Made by a program: the position numbers and the translations under genes. This document shows positions 48,379 through 64,000 of a stretch of DNA of 64,000 bases, one piece after another. The stretch covers positions 4,281,501 to 4,345,500 of the forward strand of contig BRXU01000005.1 of assembly GCA_030267565.1 (NCBI GenBank), given 5' to 3'. Source of the DNA: Pleodorina starrii (taxonomy: Eukaryota; Chlorophyta; Chlorophyceae; Chlamydomonadales; Volvocaceae). Numbering within the stretch: position 1 is the first letter of the stretch; each line of letters starts with the position of its first letter. The notes under the pieces are model-generated. The model saw only the letters and a list, made by a program, of their open reading frames with translations. It did not search any database and was not told where the DNA came from.

Positions 48379-51300
48379 CTAATAATGAAGGCGACGCCTA
48401 CGTAGCTGCCTAGCTTTGCAAACCATCCAATGGCTAGCTACGTAGCCGAACGGTGATGACAAACATACAGGCGCGTGGGCGGCGGTCGGAATTAATTCCG
48501 GAAGGTCAGCAGTGTACCTAAATCACGCGGTCTTTCCCTTTGGCGAGGCGTGTCTGTAGGCAGCCATGTGTGTATGCAGCAACGGGCAAGGTTCCTCGCT
48601 CGCTCGATCGTCTGACACATATGTGGGGTTGTGGGCTCATACCGACGGAGTCATGTTTGCTTGGGAAACCCAGGAGAATTTGTACGTATTACGTGAGCTA
48701 CTTGGTGGGCTAGTATTACTAGCCCACCAGGGCAGATTTCCAGCCTGTCTTGCACCAGTCCCGGTACATGGCTGCGGGCGGGACCGGGCCCGGGTCCCAG
48801 GCAGGAGTGCTAAGTGGGTGCGCAGCTGTGTATGTGTGGTACGTAGTGGTTCGTGTGTGTGTGTGTGTGTGTTTGAGGTTGCAAGGTGCGGGTGTGCGAG
48901 TGCACGTATGTGTGTGGCTGGGTGGGACACGTGAGGGGAAAGTGATTGCAGCGTAGTCTAGGCTTCAGGGCCCCTTTATCGCTTCAGTTTTGTAATGCCT
49001 AGTGTAATACCACAGGGCACCACCTCCTGTACAGGTAACTCGTCTCACAACGTCGCAGGACGTTTCACCAGCCCACACGATTCAATTGCCATCGCTGGAA
49101 ATAACCAAGGCAGAGTGACTCAATCCAACCCGACCTACCTGACACGGCAGCCTACCAACGTAGACAGAAAGTATTGAACTTGGGGGGAGGTAGCGGAGGC
49201 CCAAACTCGCCATACTGTAAGGATGGAGGCCCCCACCTACCTACCCCCCGCCGGCAACACACAGAGCAGGACTATCAAGCGCAACAGCGTGGGTTGCAAC
49301 AGCGCCGCTAGCTCACATACCGAGCTATGCAGGACCGTTAGATAGATAGTAACACGGGCAAAGGCAACAAAATATACATACAGCGGCACAACCAGGCGGT
49401 CCAAACCATTACCAGTACGCTAGCTACTCATGGAGGCTGCTACATTGTAATGGACGACGGCCTCGAGGAAACCCAAACAGACTACCGGTACGTGGCCGGC
49501 ACACGCCTGCCCAAGCCAAATGGCTGCTCCCGGAAATCGTTGATTACAAACGCCTCAAAATGCGGCCCGATCGAAATACTCCTTATATATTATTCGACAT
49601 CCCCCTCCATGAAGCGCGACCCAGGGTACATGTATGGGACCCCCGGCGGACCCCAGCCAGTGCACAGTACACATTATTGTTGAGGTCGGCGACACCGCCG
49701 ATACAAGCCATATACAGAAACAGCACGACAAGGCCATACAACACGCAGAACTAGCCAAGCAAGCTCCTCAATGAAGCCGGATGGAGCGAGGGTCCGTTAC
49801 ACAACGGAGCGAGCGAGAGACCGTTACACAACGCAGGGAGCCATCAGCCTCAGCTTTGCGGGGACCATCAGGAAGGACCTACGCCCTCTACTCCACACCC
49901 CAGGCACGGGCAGCAAAGAAGCCCCAGCATGCTCCACGACCATGCAGTAAGGACACTCAACGCTATCGTTGTAACCCGCAGGCAAATGGAACGTAACCCC
50001 ATGCGGGACCGCAACCGGCGTCTGGCACCTAACCAACGATGGACAAGTCTGAATGAAGTTCCTTGCGGTGGTGGTGGGGACTGCCGCGGGACCGGCGGCG
50101 CGGGGAAACCCGCCACCCCACCCCCTCTGCTCATATAACCCACGCCTCGGCTCCCGGCGGCGCGTAATTGTTATTATTATTAGGAATATGTCTAGGGACT
50201 TCGAAAATCGAGCACAAACGTGTGATGAAGCGATAATACTGTGCCAGCAGATAGCTAGGGGACAGCTAGAGGGTGAGCAATGGCTTACAATCCGTACGTC
50301 CGATAAACGTTGTGTAAAGGTAGTGGGTCGAGTGAACAAGGGGTTGGTGTCGGCTTCCTTGAAGCCGGAAAAAGGGCGGGGCCCCACTAAATCCGTACGG
50401 GTTAAGTTGAGTGCTAGGGCGGCGAGGGCGTGAAATGTGAGAGTGTCGACATTCCTGCTGATAGACAGCCAGAGCTTTTTCCCGAAATGCCTGCTAGCCG
50501 AGTCGTTATCAAGGCCTGCCGGCGCCGCGCGAAGCGCGTCATCCCGTCGGGTGCATGAGCGCATGTGCGCATCGACCGAAATACGGCATTTCCAAAGCGA
50601 GCGGCGAGGGCGTCAACTGTGAGAGTGTCGCATCGACATTCCTGCTGATAGGCAGCCAGAGCTTTATATCTGAAATGCCTTCGGCTTCAGCAATCCGACC
50701 CATGTTTAGCATCGCGCGCCGTCTCGGCACTGCAACTCTTCCGGCCAGCGCATTGGCTGAAGTTACTTGACAGTAGACATGGAGTGTATCATTTACACAT
50801 CACGCAGGCTGACTTGCCAATAGAAGGACAGCGGAACTGTTTGCGAGGGTAGCGACGACGTGCAGTTGCCGACGAGAGTGCACAGGCTTCGCTACTGAGG
50901 TATTCGCCGTAGAGGAGGCTTGAATGCTATAACATTAGGACAGGGAATGTAGAAGTCCATCCCCTAGGTTGCCGACTGGACTTGTTGGGCGGCCCGCAGA
51001 AGACCGCTGCATAGGGCTGCATCGTGCGTGCATCGGCGGCTTGGCGTCCAACAACCAGCAGTTTGCCCCTCATGGTAATATGCGTCCTTTGTAATAGCAA
51101 TATGCGTCAAGACGATCGGACCGGCTAGCAGAGCTGCTGTGGTGTGGTCGCGGGAAGAATGTTCGCAATGCAAACATAGTTTGTTTCCGAAACGAAGATT
51201 CATTTCACGCCGTCATGTCAGAATTCCACCTTAAGGAACGATGACTCTTCTGGAATTAATTATAGGCCGAGAGGTGATGGTTTGACCTCGGCCTCGGTCC

Positions 51301-51501
51301 ATGGAGACTGCCAAACTGGTTTGTACTCATGCGATGTTGGGTTCCAATAATAAATTTACCGTGCAATAAAGAATGTAATCTTTTACTTATGGAGTCTTTC
51401 CGTTGGCCGAAAGTCTACACTTGTCCAATTACTTCCCAGAACCCAGAACCCAGAACCCAGAACTAACCCAGAACCCAGACACGGACATGGGCAATCCTAC
51501 A

Positions 51502-51542
51502 GGGCGGGGCCCCCCTGGGCGCTTCGCGCTGGGGCCCCGCCC
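51502..51542. repeat. GC-rich palindrome of organelle-repeat style
   Basis: Twelve-base arms GGGCGGGGCCCC and GGGGCCCCGCCC flank a loop with a second small stem (GCGC TTC GCGC), followed by AAAAA. Such palindromes are well known in Volvox organelle DNA; here it lies in nuclear-looking sequence. GGGCGGGGCCCCAC at about 50376 may be half of another. Confidence 0.75.
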
Positions 51543-51564
51543 AAAAAGGAGATTATGGACATTT

Positions 51565-51955
51565 TCTAACAAATTTTGAAGTTTGGCCGCTGGCCAATGG
51601 AAAGTCCCTCATGTTCCTATCGCTAGTGCACGAGTGTGGCGACTGAAACACGCGCAACACTGAGCAAGAGCCTCCTGGCCCGTCTGGGCTTTCATACTTA
51701 CAACAGCGTGAATGCATAACCACAAAGCTTCATTTACCGCTTAAAATGTTACATACAGCTCATACTCGCTGTAGCCCACCTACCAGACCAAACGACCCGT
51801 GCGGTGCAACAGATAGATTGGGGTCCCGGGGCTCGACATCATCGACCTACGTCGCTCGGTCAGCCCTTGCGTGCGACCCGGCGCGGGCGGGACCTACACA
51901 GAGTCCTGATGAAGTCAACCACACGCAGATGTTTGGGATGGAGAACCGCGCGACC
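51565..51955. repeat. Dispersed repeat X, copy 2 (contains an empty MITE site)
   Basis: The first part (TTTGGCCGCTGG, TAGTGCACGAGTGTGGCGA, GAAACACGCGCAACACTGA) matches 56928-57003. The second part (51815-51945) is the reverse complement of 57005-57380 without the MITE: it reads CCCTTGCGTGCGACCCG, with the 8-base target present once. Confidence 0.8.
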
Positions 51956-52489
51956 AGATAGACCAAGCAAGAAAGAAAAACAAGAGGAAAGAAATCAAGC
52001 GAGAATCTTACGCACGCAGGGTAATAAACTGAAGGTTTTCTGAGTGCAACGCTAGAAAACCTAGGTTTTCTGTGAACTCAGAGGAGTTGTGCCCTCATAA
52101 GGGCGTTGGTACGGCACATGGTGCCAGCAGTGAAGGAGTCCGCGAAGGCGTGTAGGAGTGATTTTCGGGTTTTGTAGCTACATAGGGTGGTCGCCGTGTT
52201 ATGGGCTGATTGATGGGTACCTAGCTGTTTCAGCGGTTGTAATGTGCGATTTTCCCGCGTTTAGCTGCCTTTGCTGCGGAACCCTTCAATGAGCAAGTCG
52301 TATTGCGAGGTCGGTACTGCAGTCTTTGACCCGCCGTGCGTGTGACAGCGAGTGACCGCTGCGCTGATGGGGGCTGAGATGTGTGTTGTCGGTGGTGGGT
52401 GTAGTTTATAAGAGTGTAACGACAAGTGAAGGGATCCAACAACGCTACAACTATGAACAGCGTAGCTTCAAGGAAGCCGACACCAACCC

Positions 52490-53035
52490 CGTGTTGATTG
52501 GATTTCAGCTTGTGCTTGGGCGCCCAACCCTTTTGGCTCAGGACATGTACCGAGTCGGTACATGCCCCGAGCCACGGATCGTGGTTCCGGGTCCCGTGGC
52601 GTACCGCTTCGTGGCGAGGAGTCAGAATGATCTGAAATTGAAAAATTGAATAAATAACCTCATTGCATTGGGATTTCAGCTTGCGCTTGGGCGGCCACGT
52701 ATTGTGGCTCAGTACATATACCGACTCGGTACATGTCCCGAGCCACGAATCGTGGCTCCCGGTCCCGCGGCATACCGCGGTTACCGCGGGTAGCCAAACT
52801 GATCGGACATACAATAAATAAATTAATAATTAAGCAATCCATTTGCATTGGGATATTGGGACGGAGCATGGCACCCTGTCCCATGGTGTACCCCTTAATG
52901 GGAGTAGCCAAAACGATCGAACATAGTACATAGTACATAGTAGTTGAAGAATCATCATGCATTGAGATACTGACTTGCGGGTTTTGGGTGGCCACGTATT
53001 GGGTGGCCACATATTGTGGCTCAGGACATGTACCG
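52490..53035. repeat. Hairpin-rich repeats upstream of gene C
   Basis: These are the same blocks as at 25970-26430, including GTACCGAGTCGGTAC-type and GCCACGAATCGTGGC inverted repeats, and CGTACCGC(GG)TTACCGCGGG. Between 53040 and 53476 the sequence also follows the region upstream of gene A closely. Confidence 0.65.
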
Positions 53036-53458
53036 GCAATCAAGCGAGAAGCGTAAGCAGGGCCACAACAAAAGCATGGGAAAACAATCACCCAGCACAT
53101 AAAGATGATAGCCGAACCCAAATCTTGGTAGATACGAGTAGTTATGAGTAGCTGCTGAGCGTCTGAGTAAGAATGTGGTACGAGCTTCCGTGCCGATTCG
53201 CCTTCAAAGGGCACATACGGTAATTAACCGTACGTTTAAATAAATACATACGAAATGCACGAAGTTTCCTAAATTTCAACTAACGAATTATTAACATCGC
53301 CGCATAAATAATACAGGTACCTGTTTTAAGCATCGACAACGGTCGTTCAGTAGCTTACCTCCTTTATTAGTCATAGTCCGAACTGTTGCTGTTGCTGGTT
53401 GCCTTTAATTAATACTACTGCAGCTGTTGCTGCTGCTGGTTGCCTTTAATTAAGACTA

Positions 53459-53487
53459 CTGTTCTCCATACACAGTATGGAGAACAG
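53459..53487 (+). promoter_or_regulatory. Hairpin enclosing the start codon of gene C
   Basis: The arms CTGTTCTCCATA (53459-53470) and TATGGAGAACAG (53476-53487) are perfect reverse complements with a five-base loop. The ATG at 53477 lies inside the right arm. Genes A and B have no left arm. Confidence 0.7.
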
Positions 53488-55505
53488 TTCGAAGCGAAAC
53501 GGCTCGCCGCCGCACGTCTGGATTCCTGGAGTCGTCGATCAAATATCGCGTTTTCTACCGGCTAACGAGATATCGGGGACGCTAAGGTTTGTGAATAAGG
53601 CGACAAGAGAACAATTTGTAGACAATATCATCGTGAGACTGTCGCGTCCCGTGCGGCCCCACTTGTTTGCGGAATGCTGGGGCAGCCCTGGCGCCTTCAG
53701 AGCGCTCTCACACAAGCAGCGGCTGGAAGTTGTGTGTCTCACAGCGGCCAGCGGCAGCGTCGCCAACCTGCGTGTGGCCTTGGATAACGCCGGTCTACTG
53801 CCAACGACGGAAATGCTTCAGGCTGCCGCGAAGGCGGGCCAGCTGGAGGCGTGCAAGCTGCTGCGGGAGCGCGGCTGCCCCTGGGGCCGCTCCCTGGTCT
53901 CAGCGGCGAAGGCTGGCCACAGGCACGTGTGCGAGTGGATGTTGGCAAGCGGCTGCCCGAGAGTGTGTGATGCCGTGTTAGAAGCGGCTCGGGGCGGTCA
54001 CGAAGGCCTGATGCTCTGGCTGCTAGACCTAGTGCACCAGAAAAGTGACGACCCGGCGGGCAATTACATCGTAGAGAAGTTTCTCTTGGAACATGTGGCG
54101 GCTGGCTTGGGCCTGGAGGCGCTGCAGCAAATGCACCATAAGATGCTGGCGGAGAGGCAAACGCATCTGGAGCAGCAGGAGCAGCAGGAGGACGAGGGGC
54201 AGCAGGAGCGTGAGGATGAGGAGCAGGCGGAGGAGGAGGACGAGGAGGAGGACGAGGAGGAGGACGAGGAGGAGGACGAGGAGGAGGACGAGGAGGAGGA
54301 CGAGGAGGAGGACGAGGAGAAAGACGAGGAGCAGGACGAGGAGGAGGACGAGGAAGAGGACGAGGAGGAGGACGAGGAAGAGGACGAGGAGGAGGACGAG
54401 GAGGAGGACGAGGAGGAGGGAGGGGTGTACGACGGCTTTTACCTGGCGGCCGCAGCTGGCAGCCTCACACCCGATTGGCAGGCCAAGGTGGAGTGGCTCG
54501 AGGGACTGGGCTACCCCCGCAGTGTCTATGCAAGCATTGAGGCCGCCCACATTGGCCCGGCTGGGAACGCGGTGGGCCGCCTGCAGTGGCTGCACGGCAG
54601 GGGCTACCCCATGGATGAGTATGCGGCAAAGTAAGTCGGCAGCGGTAAACGGTGACTCGGCTGCCCTGCAGTTCCTGCTGGAGCAGGCAGGTGTTTTGAC
54701 CCGCAGCATTTATTGTCCGGGTGTGGCCTTGAAAGGTCACCTGGCCATTCTCCAGTACCTCCGCGGCCGTGGAGTGACGTTTAATGCAGTGGAGGTGGCC
54801 CGCTCAGCGGCCAGCGGGGGCCACCTGCACGTGGTGGCCTGGGCGGTGGAGACCCTGGGCGTCACTCCAGACAACGCGGGAGACCTGCTGGACCGGGCTG
54901 CAACTAGCGGCAGCATTGAGCTGATGGCCTGGCTGCGGGACCGGGGCTGGTCCTGGGGTCACCAGGCTGTCGCTAACGCGGCCATCTGTGGCCACATGGA
55001 GGCTCTGGACTGGATTCTGGCGCAGGGCGGCCACTTGCCGGTAAGTGCCGTGTCATATCATAAACCCCAAACCCTAAAACCCTAAAACCCCTCAATAGTT
55101 ACCGACACACACACATCATGCGCAGCTAGTTTTTGCCTCCTCATGCCCCAAAACATGCACACTTGTATGCGTACATTAACACATGCATATATTTGTACGT
55201 GCATTTTGCAGAACGATGGCTCGCCCTACTTGAATGCCGCCCAAAACAGCGACCTGGCTATGCTCTGCCGCCTTCACCAGCTGGGCTGCCCCAGGGAACC
55301 ACAGCTCTTGGAGAAGTGCATTTCCAGAAGCGTGCCCGTGCCCACGCTGCGTTTGTTGGTGGAGCTCGGCTGGCCCGTGGACTGCAGCAACGTAACGGCA
55401 AGGGTGGCATCGGGAATTTATTCCGGGGAATATCGCACGGCCGTGCTGGAGTGGCTGGATGAGCTGCCGCCGCCGCCGCATCAGCAGCAGCAGAATACGA
55501 AATGA
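53477..55505 (+). pseudogene. F-box-like/ankyrin-type gene C, frameshifted
   Basis: Same plan as genes A and B: MEN start, F-box-like segment (IPGVVDQISRFLPANEISGT), ankyrin-type repeats, then a long Glu/Asp tract of about 60 residues from GAGGAGGACGAG units (54226-54420). At about 54629-54635 four extra bases, compared with A and B, create TAA (54632-54634) and shift frame. The downstream sequence continues, open in the shifted frame, to the conserved donor at 55040|55041, and the last exon (55212-55505) is intact. The product would therefore stop after 385 residues. It could be a recent pseudogene, a functional short form, or an assembly error. Confidence 0.8.
55066..55092. repeat. Telomere-like CCCTAAAA units in gene C intron
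   Basis: Three CCCTAAAA-like units immediately follow the splice donor region of gene C. They match the volvocine telomere unit on the C-rich strand. Confidence 0.75.
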
Positions 55506-58222
55506 TACTTGTTCTGTCGCATGCCTTTTCGTTGCTTCGGAAATTGGTATCACGATATTATTGCGTTATACGTGGTTCGCCGAAGTTACAAACAAGTTAA
55601 CGAATGAAAAGAACCCACATATTACATTCAGAAGCAAATTATTCACTATAGCTGGAAATAAATCTGCATATGATGCATAAAATTACAAAGTCGCACAATT
55701 TGTATGTGCCATGTATATGTCGATGCCGGTGTCGCATTAATTTGTGTTGAGGTATGCATGTACATCTGAATCCCAAGCTTACACAAATGCGACACGCACA
55801 TGTATTGAACCCCTTACATGTAATAAAACCCTGAAATAAATGCAACGATCCCTTAATATACCAACGACGACACAATGAATTCCATACAAGGATATCGCAA
55901 TTACAACTGAGTACACAAGCAATTGCCACACATATATACCTTCCGCCAAGAACAAACTATACACCGAACCAAGGCTAGTAGCATTACATTCGCATATTTC
56001 ATAGCGCCCTGATGAGACCCAAGAGGAGGGCTCCACTGACCGGCATGTTAAGGCTTGTTAAGGGCAAATTCGAAAGTTCTCACCCGGCGCCTCGGCTTTC
56101 CACAACCTGTTTCGCAATATCAATTATATTATATGAATATGTGTAAAAAAATAATTAAGGCGCATCGGAAGCACAGTGGAAGGCGAAGAACGTAAGGTTC
56201 AGTGGAAACAGGGCCCGATGTTAGCGCTCCGACAAGCCAACGTTAGGTATCGGCACCTCGGACCAGCCTATAAACTTAACAGAGCCCGATAACTTCAGGC
56301 GCGAAAATTTTACTGGCGACATTTTAAATTCTGCTTCAGACCTACACTGTCCATTCGTCGGCCCTATAGCTCTGACCGACGACCGGGCCGAGCCGTTGAC
56401 CGGAGATCACCCGAAGATGCAACACTACGGCCAGAAGCCCCGAAACAAATTGCAAAATAAATGCACGTTGTTCTTTACAAAGCTTGGCATACAAACACTT
56501 ATAATTGGCAGCAATTTCGGTCTTATCGAAAACCCCCACATTTGGTTTCGGGGCGGTATATATGAGGCCCGCCTGAAAGTGTTTGCGTGAACCGCCGCAT
56601 GTTGTTTTCTTCTCCAATGCGGCACCCAAGCCGCACATCTGGACCGCCGACCAGCTGGACCTCGTTAATCTCCAGGCGGCTTAATCCTATAAAAGCGACT
56701 GTTAACAGGTGTTTTTCAACACCACCAAGTGGTCGTTTGCTTGGCCAAGTCTTGCGAGTCGGCTCTCTCGCTCGGTGACTGTTCGGTGTCTCCGTTCAAC
56801 ACCCAAGTTGATAGGCCCAAGTAAAGTAGGAAATGATCCCCTATCAACCACACAAATGCATGTACCCTTATCAAAACGGAAAAGGGTTTCAGGGTTTTCT
56901 AACCTTACCATAGTGAAAATTGGAAATTTGGCCGCTGGTTAATGGAAAGACCCTCATGTTCCTAGTGCACGAGTGTGGCGAACTGAAACACGCGCAACAC
57001 TGACCGCCATCCCAAACATCTGCGTGTGGGTGACTTCATCAGGACTCTGTGTAGGTCCCTCCCGCGCCGGGTCGCACGCAAGCAGAGTGGCTATATTAAG
57101 ATATGAATATATTCTTGGGAGAAAATTTCGGAAATCTGAAGATATTTTTGCCGTGCAAGGAATTGAAGGTTTAGATAATCCGGCCTCACAGGTGGGCAAG
57201 ATATCTCCCGGGGCCGTGTTTAGCCTGTAAAATCCCCTCCTAGACAGATCCTGACAGATACTATCAGCACTTCGGAGCCAGGAGCATCTCTGGTCGTAGA
57301 TACTCCACCCTGCACGCAAGGGCTTACCGAGCGACATAGGTCGATGATGTCGAGTCCCGGGACCCCAATCTGTTGCAACGAAAAATATGTACCGCATTGC
57401 TCACAGTTATTTGCGAGCCTAATTATTTGCGATACAGGAAAAAAAAATAAAATTTTGGATACGAAAACCTTAATTTGCGAAGCGTCGGTCGGAGCGAGCT
57501 GATTTCTGTCATTCTCGCCACAAGCGCCACGTAACCTGTAACTACAAAGGCAATAAGAGCATTGTGCACTCAGGGGAATATTATGGAATTTTCTCTCTAT
57601 CTTGAAATGTCAACTACCGGTATATGCACGTAGACCCTACACTAGACGGAGCGGCTCGCTCCATTTGACTCTCGCTCCTCCCAAACACAGCGGCCAAAGT
57701 AAGGGGCATTCGTTGGCAGCAGTCATATCCGTCATGTTGCAAGCACAGTGGCCGGTGTGGCTGCATATTAACACGGCATACATAGACTTTCTATGCATAC
57801 ATACAGCGGTGTGCATGTTTGACAGAAGGGGGCACGCAGTCATATCACTCAATGAGCACGGGACTCAGCTCCAGGAGTCCGGCCGACCAAATAGTTATAT
57901 GTGTCCAGATACCAAAGGGGCTTTGTTGCGACTATGTACTATACAGATGTCCGTCGTGTATGCAGTACCAAAATTGCGTCTGCCAACAAGCATTTATCTA
58001 TCTAAGTATGGCATGGCACTCTCATGGCACACCCTTCACAAGACTTCTCTTCAACATGTCCTTATATACAACTGCATTTAAGCATCAGAACAATGTGATC
58101 ACGTGAAATGACCTGCTGCTGTAACGTAAAAAGCGCGCGGTGTGATAATCTGCCATGCCACATCTGTACGACATACATACAGTCTAGCAGAATGAGATAC
58201 AGGAGTTATGTCCCATCGATGC
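55506..58222. other. No gene seen; contains repeat X copy 3 and a MITE
   Basis: The gene C 3' flank resembles gene A's to about 55665. After that comes AT-rich sequence, repeat X (56925-57385) and a TTTGCGA-rich transposon relic (57405-57492). No coding frame has recognisable content. Confidence 0.5.
57083..57312. mobile_element. hAT-type MITE inserted in repeat X
   Basis: This 230-bp element (CAGAGTGGCTATATT to CTCCACCCTG) is flanked by CACGCAAG at 57075-57082 and 57313-57320. The paralogous sequence at about 51865-51885 has the target only once, so the insertion event is directly visible. The interior matches the copies at 41606 and 46462. Confidence 0.93.
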
Positions 58223-63830
<5,608 letters not shown>

Positions 63831-64000
63831 CTGCAAAGAGCGAGAGCCCGCCTTACGCACAAACAAGCAATAAGAGTGAATAAGTCACTCGTCTTTCCGA
63901 ACGTACAAGAAGAAAGTACTGTCCAACATTTGTGCAGGAGTGAGCTGCGGAGGCCATGGCTGGTGGGATGCTCTGCGGTTCGTACGAAAAGAGGAATCAA

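Larger units (their letters stand above)
48379..52485. other. Repeat-rich stretch, no gene supported
   Basis: TGTAA signals at about 48991 and 49003 may end the dynamin transcript. Beyond that I see a GT run (about 48856), a near-tandem duplication of about 70 bp (50432-50500 and 50607-50680), CCCAGAA units (51433-51478), and repeat X copy 2. A 246-codon minus-strand frame at 49824-50564 has no recognisable domain and overlaps repeats, so I do not call it. Confidence 0.55.

Noticed and set aside
49824..50564. A 246-codon minus-strand frame
   Set aside because: No domain, overlaps a tandemly duplicated segment, and no splice or codon pattern supports it.

Overview
The window looks like nuclear DNA of a volvocine green alga (Chlamydomonadales: Chlamydomonas, Gonium, Eudorina or Volvox relatives). 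Reasons: genes cut by many GT-AG introns, GC-rich and Ala/Gly/Gln-rich exons, long GT, AAT and CTG microsatellites, CCCTAAAA-type telomere-like tracts, TGTAA polyadenylation-like signals, and transposons of types known from this group (microsatellite-associated LINEs, a DIRS/TOC-like element, hAT MITEs). There are no operons. I cannot name the species.

Layout. (1) 314-9490 (+): eleven exons in perfect phase encode the last 1,329 residues of a large Ala/Gly-rich protein I do not recognise. (2) 9.5-14.3 kb: no host gene; a divergent LINE 3' fragment starts at 11254. (3) 14369-14542 (-): a complete 57-residue mitochondrial-type ribosomal protein bL33. (4) 14.9-15.5 kb: two mirror-image minisatellites around a telomere-like tract. 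(5) 16.5-24.6 kb (-): exons of a decayed ABCG half-transporter. One intron holds fourteen perfect 40-bp repeats; another holds a nested array of two LINE copies and a tRNA-derived SINE, all in one orientation and all separated by GT/AC microsatellites. (6) 26-40 kb (+): tandemly duplicated and recombined segments carrying two F-box-like/ankyrin genes, a pseudogene copy of the first exon of a dynamin gene, and a DIRS-like element in only one of the duplicated copies. (7) 39838-48378 (+): a complete nine-exon dynamin-family GTPase (863 residues), its introns loaded with MITEs and other repeats. (8) 48.4-52.5 kb: repeats, no gene seen. (9) 53477-55505 (+): a third F-box/ankyrin paralogue with a frameshift. 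(10) 58223 to beyond 64000 (-): a filamin-repeat, single-pass membrane protein whose N-terminus lies outside the window.

The genes do not form one pathway. The coherent stories are retrotransposition (a LINE machinery and a SINE sharing the LINE 3' tail, both landing in AC/GT microsatellites) and local gene-family turnover (F-box/ankyrin genes next to an Mx/DRP4-like dynamin, copied, recombined and broken). All exon boundaries were derived by hand from splice signals, reading phase and paralogue comparison; no database search was run.
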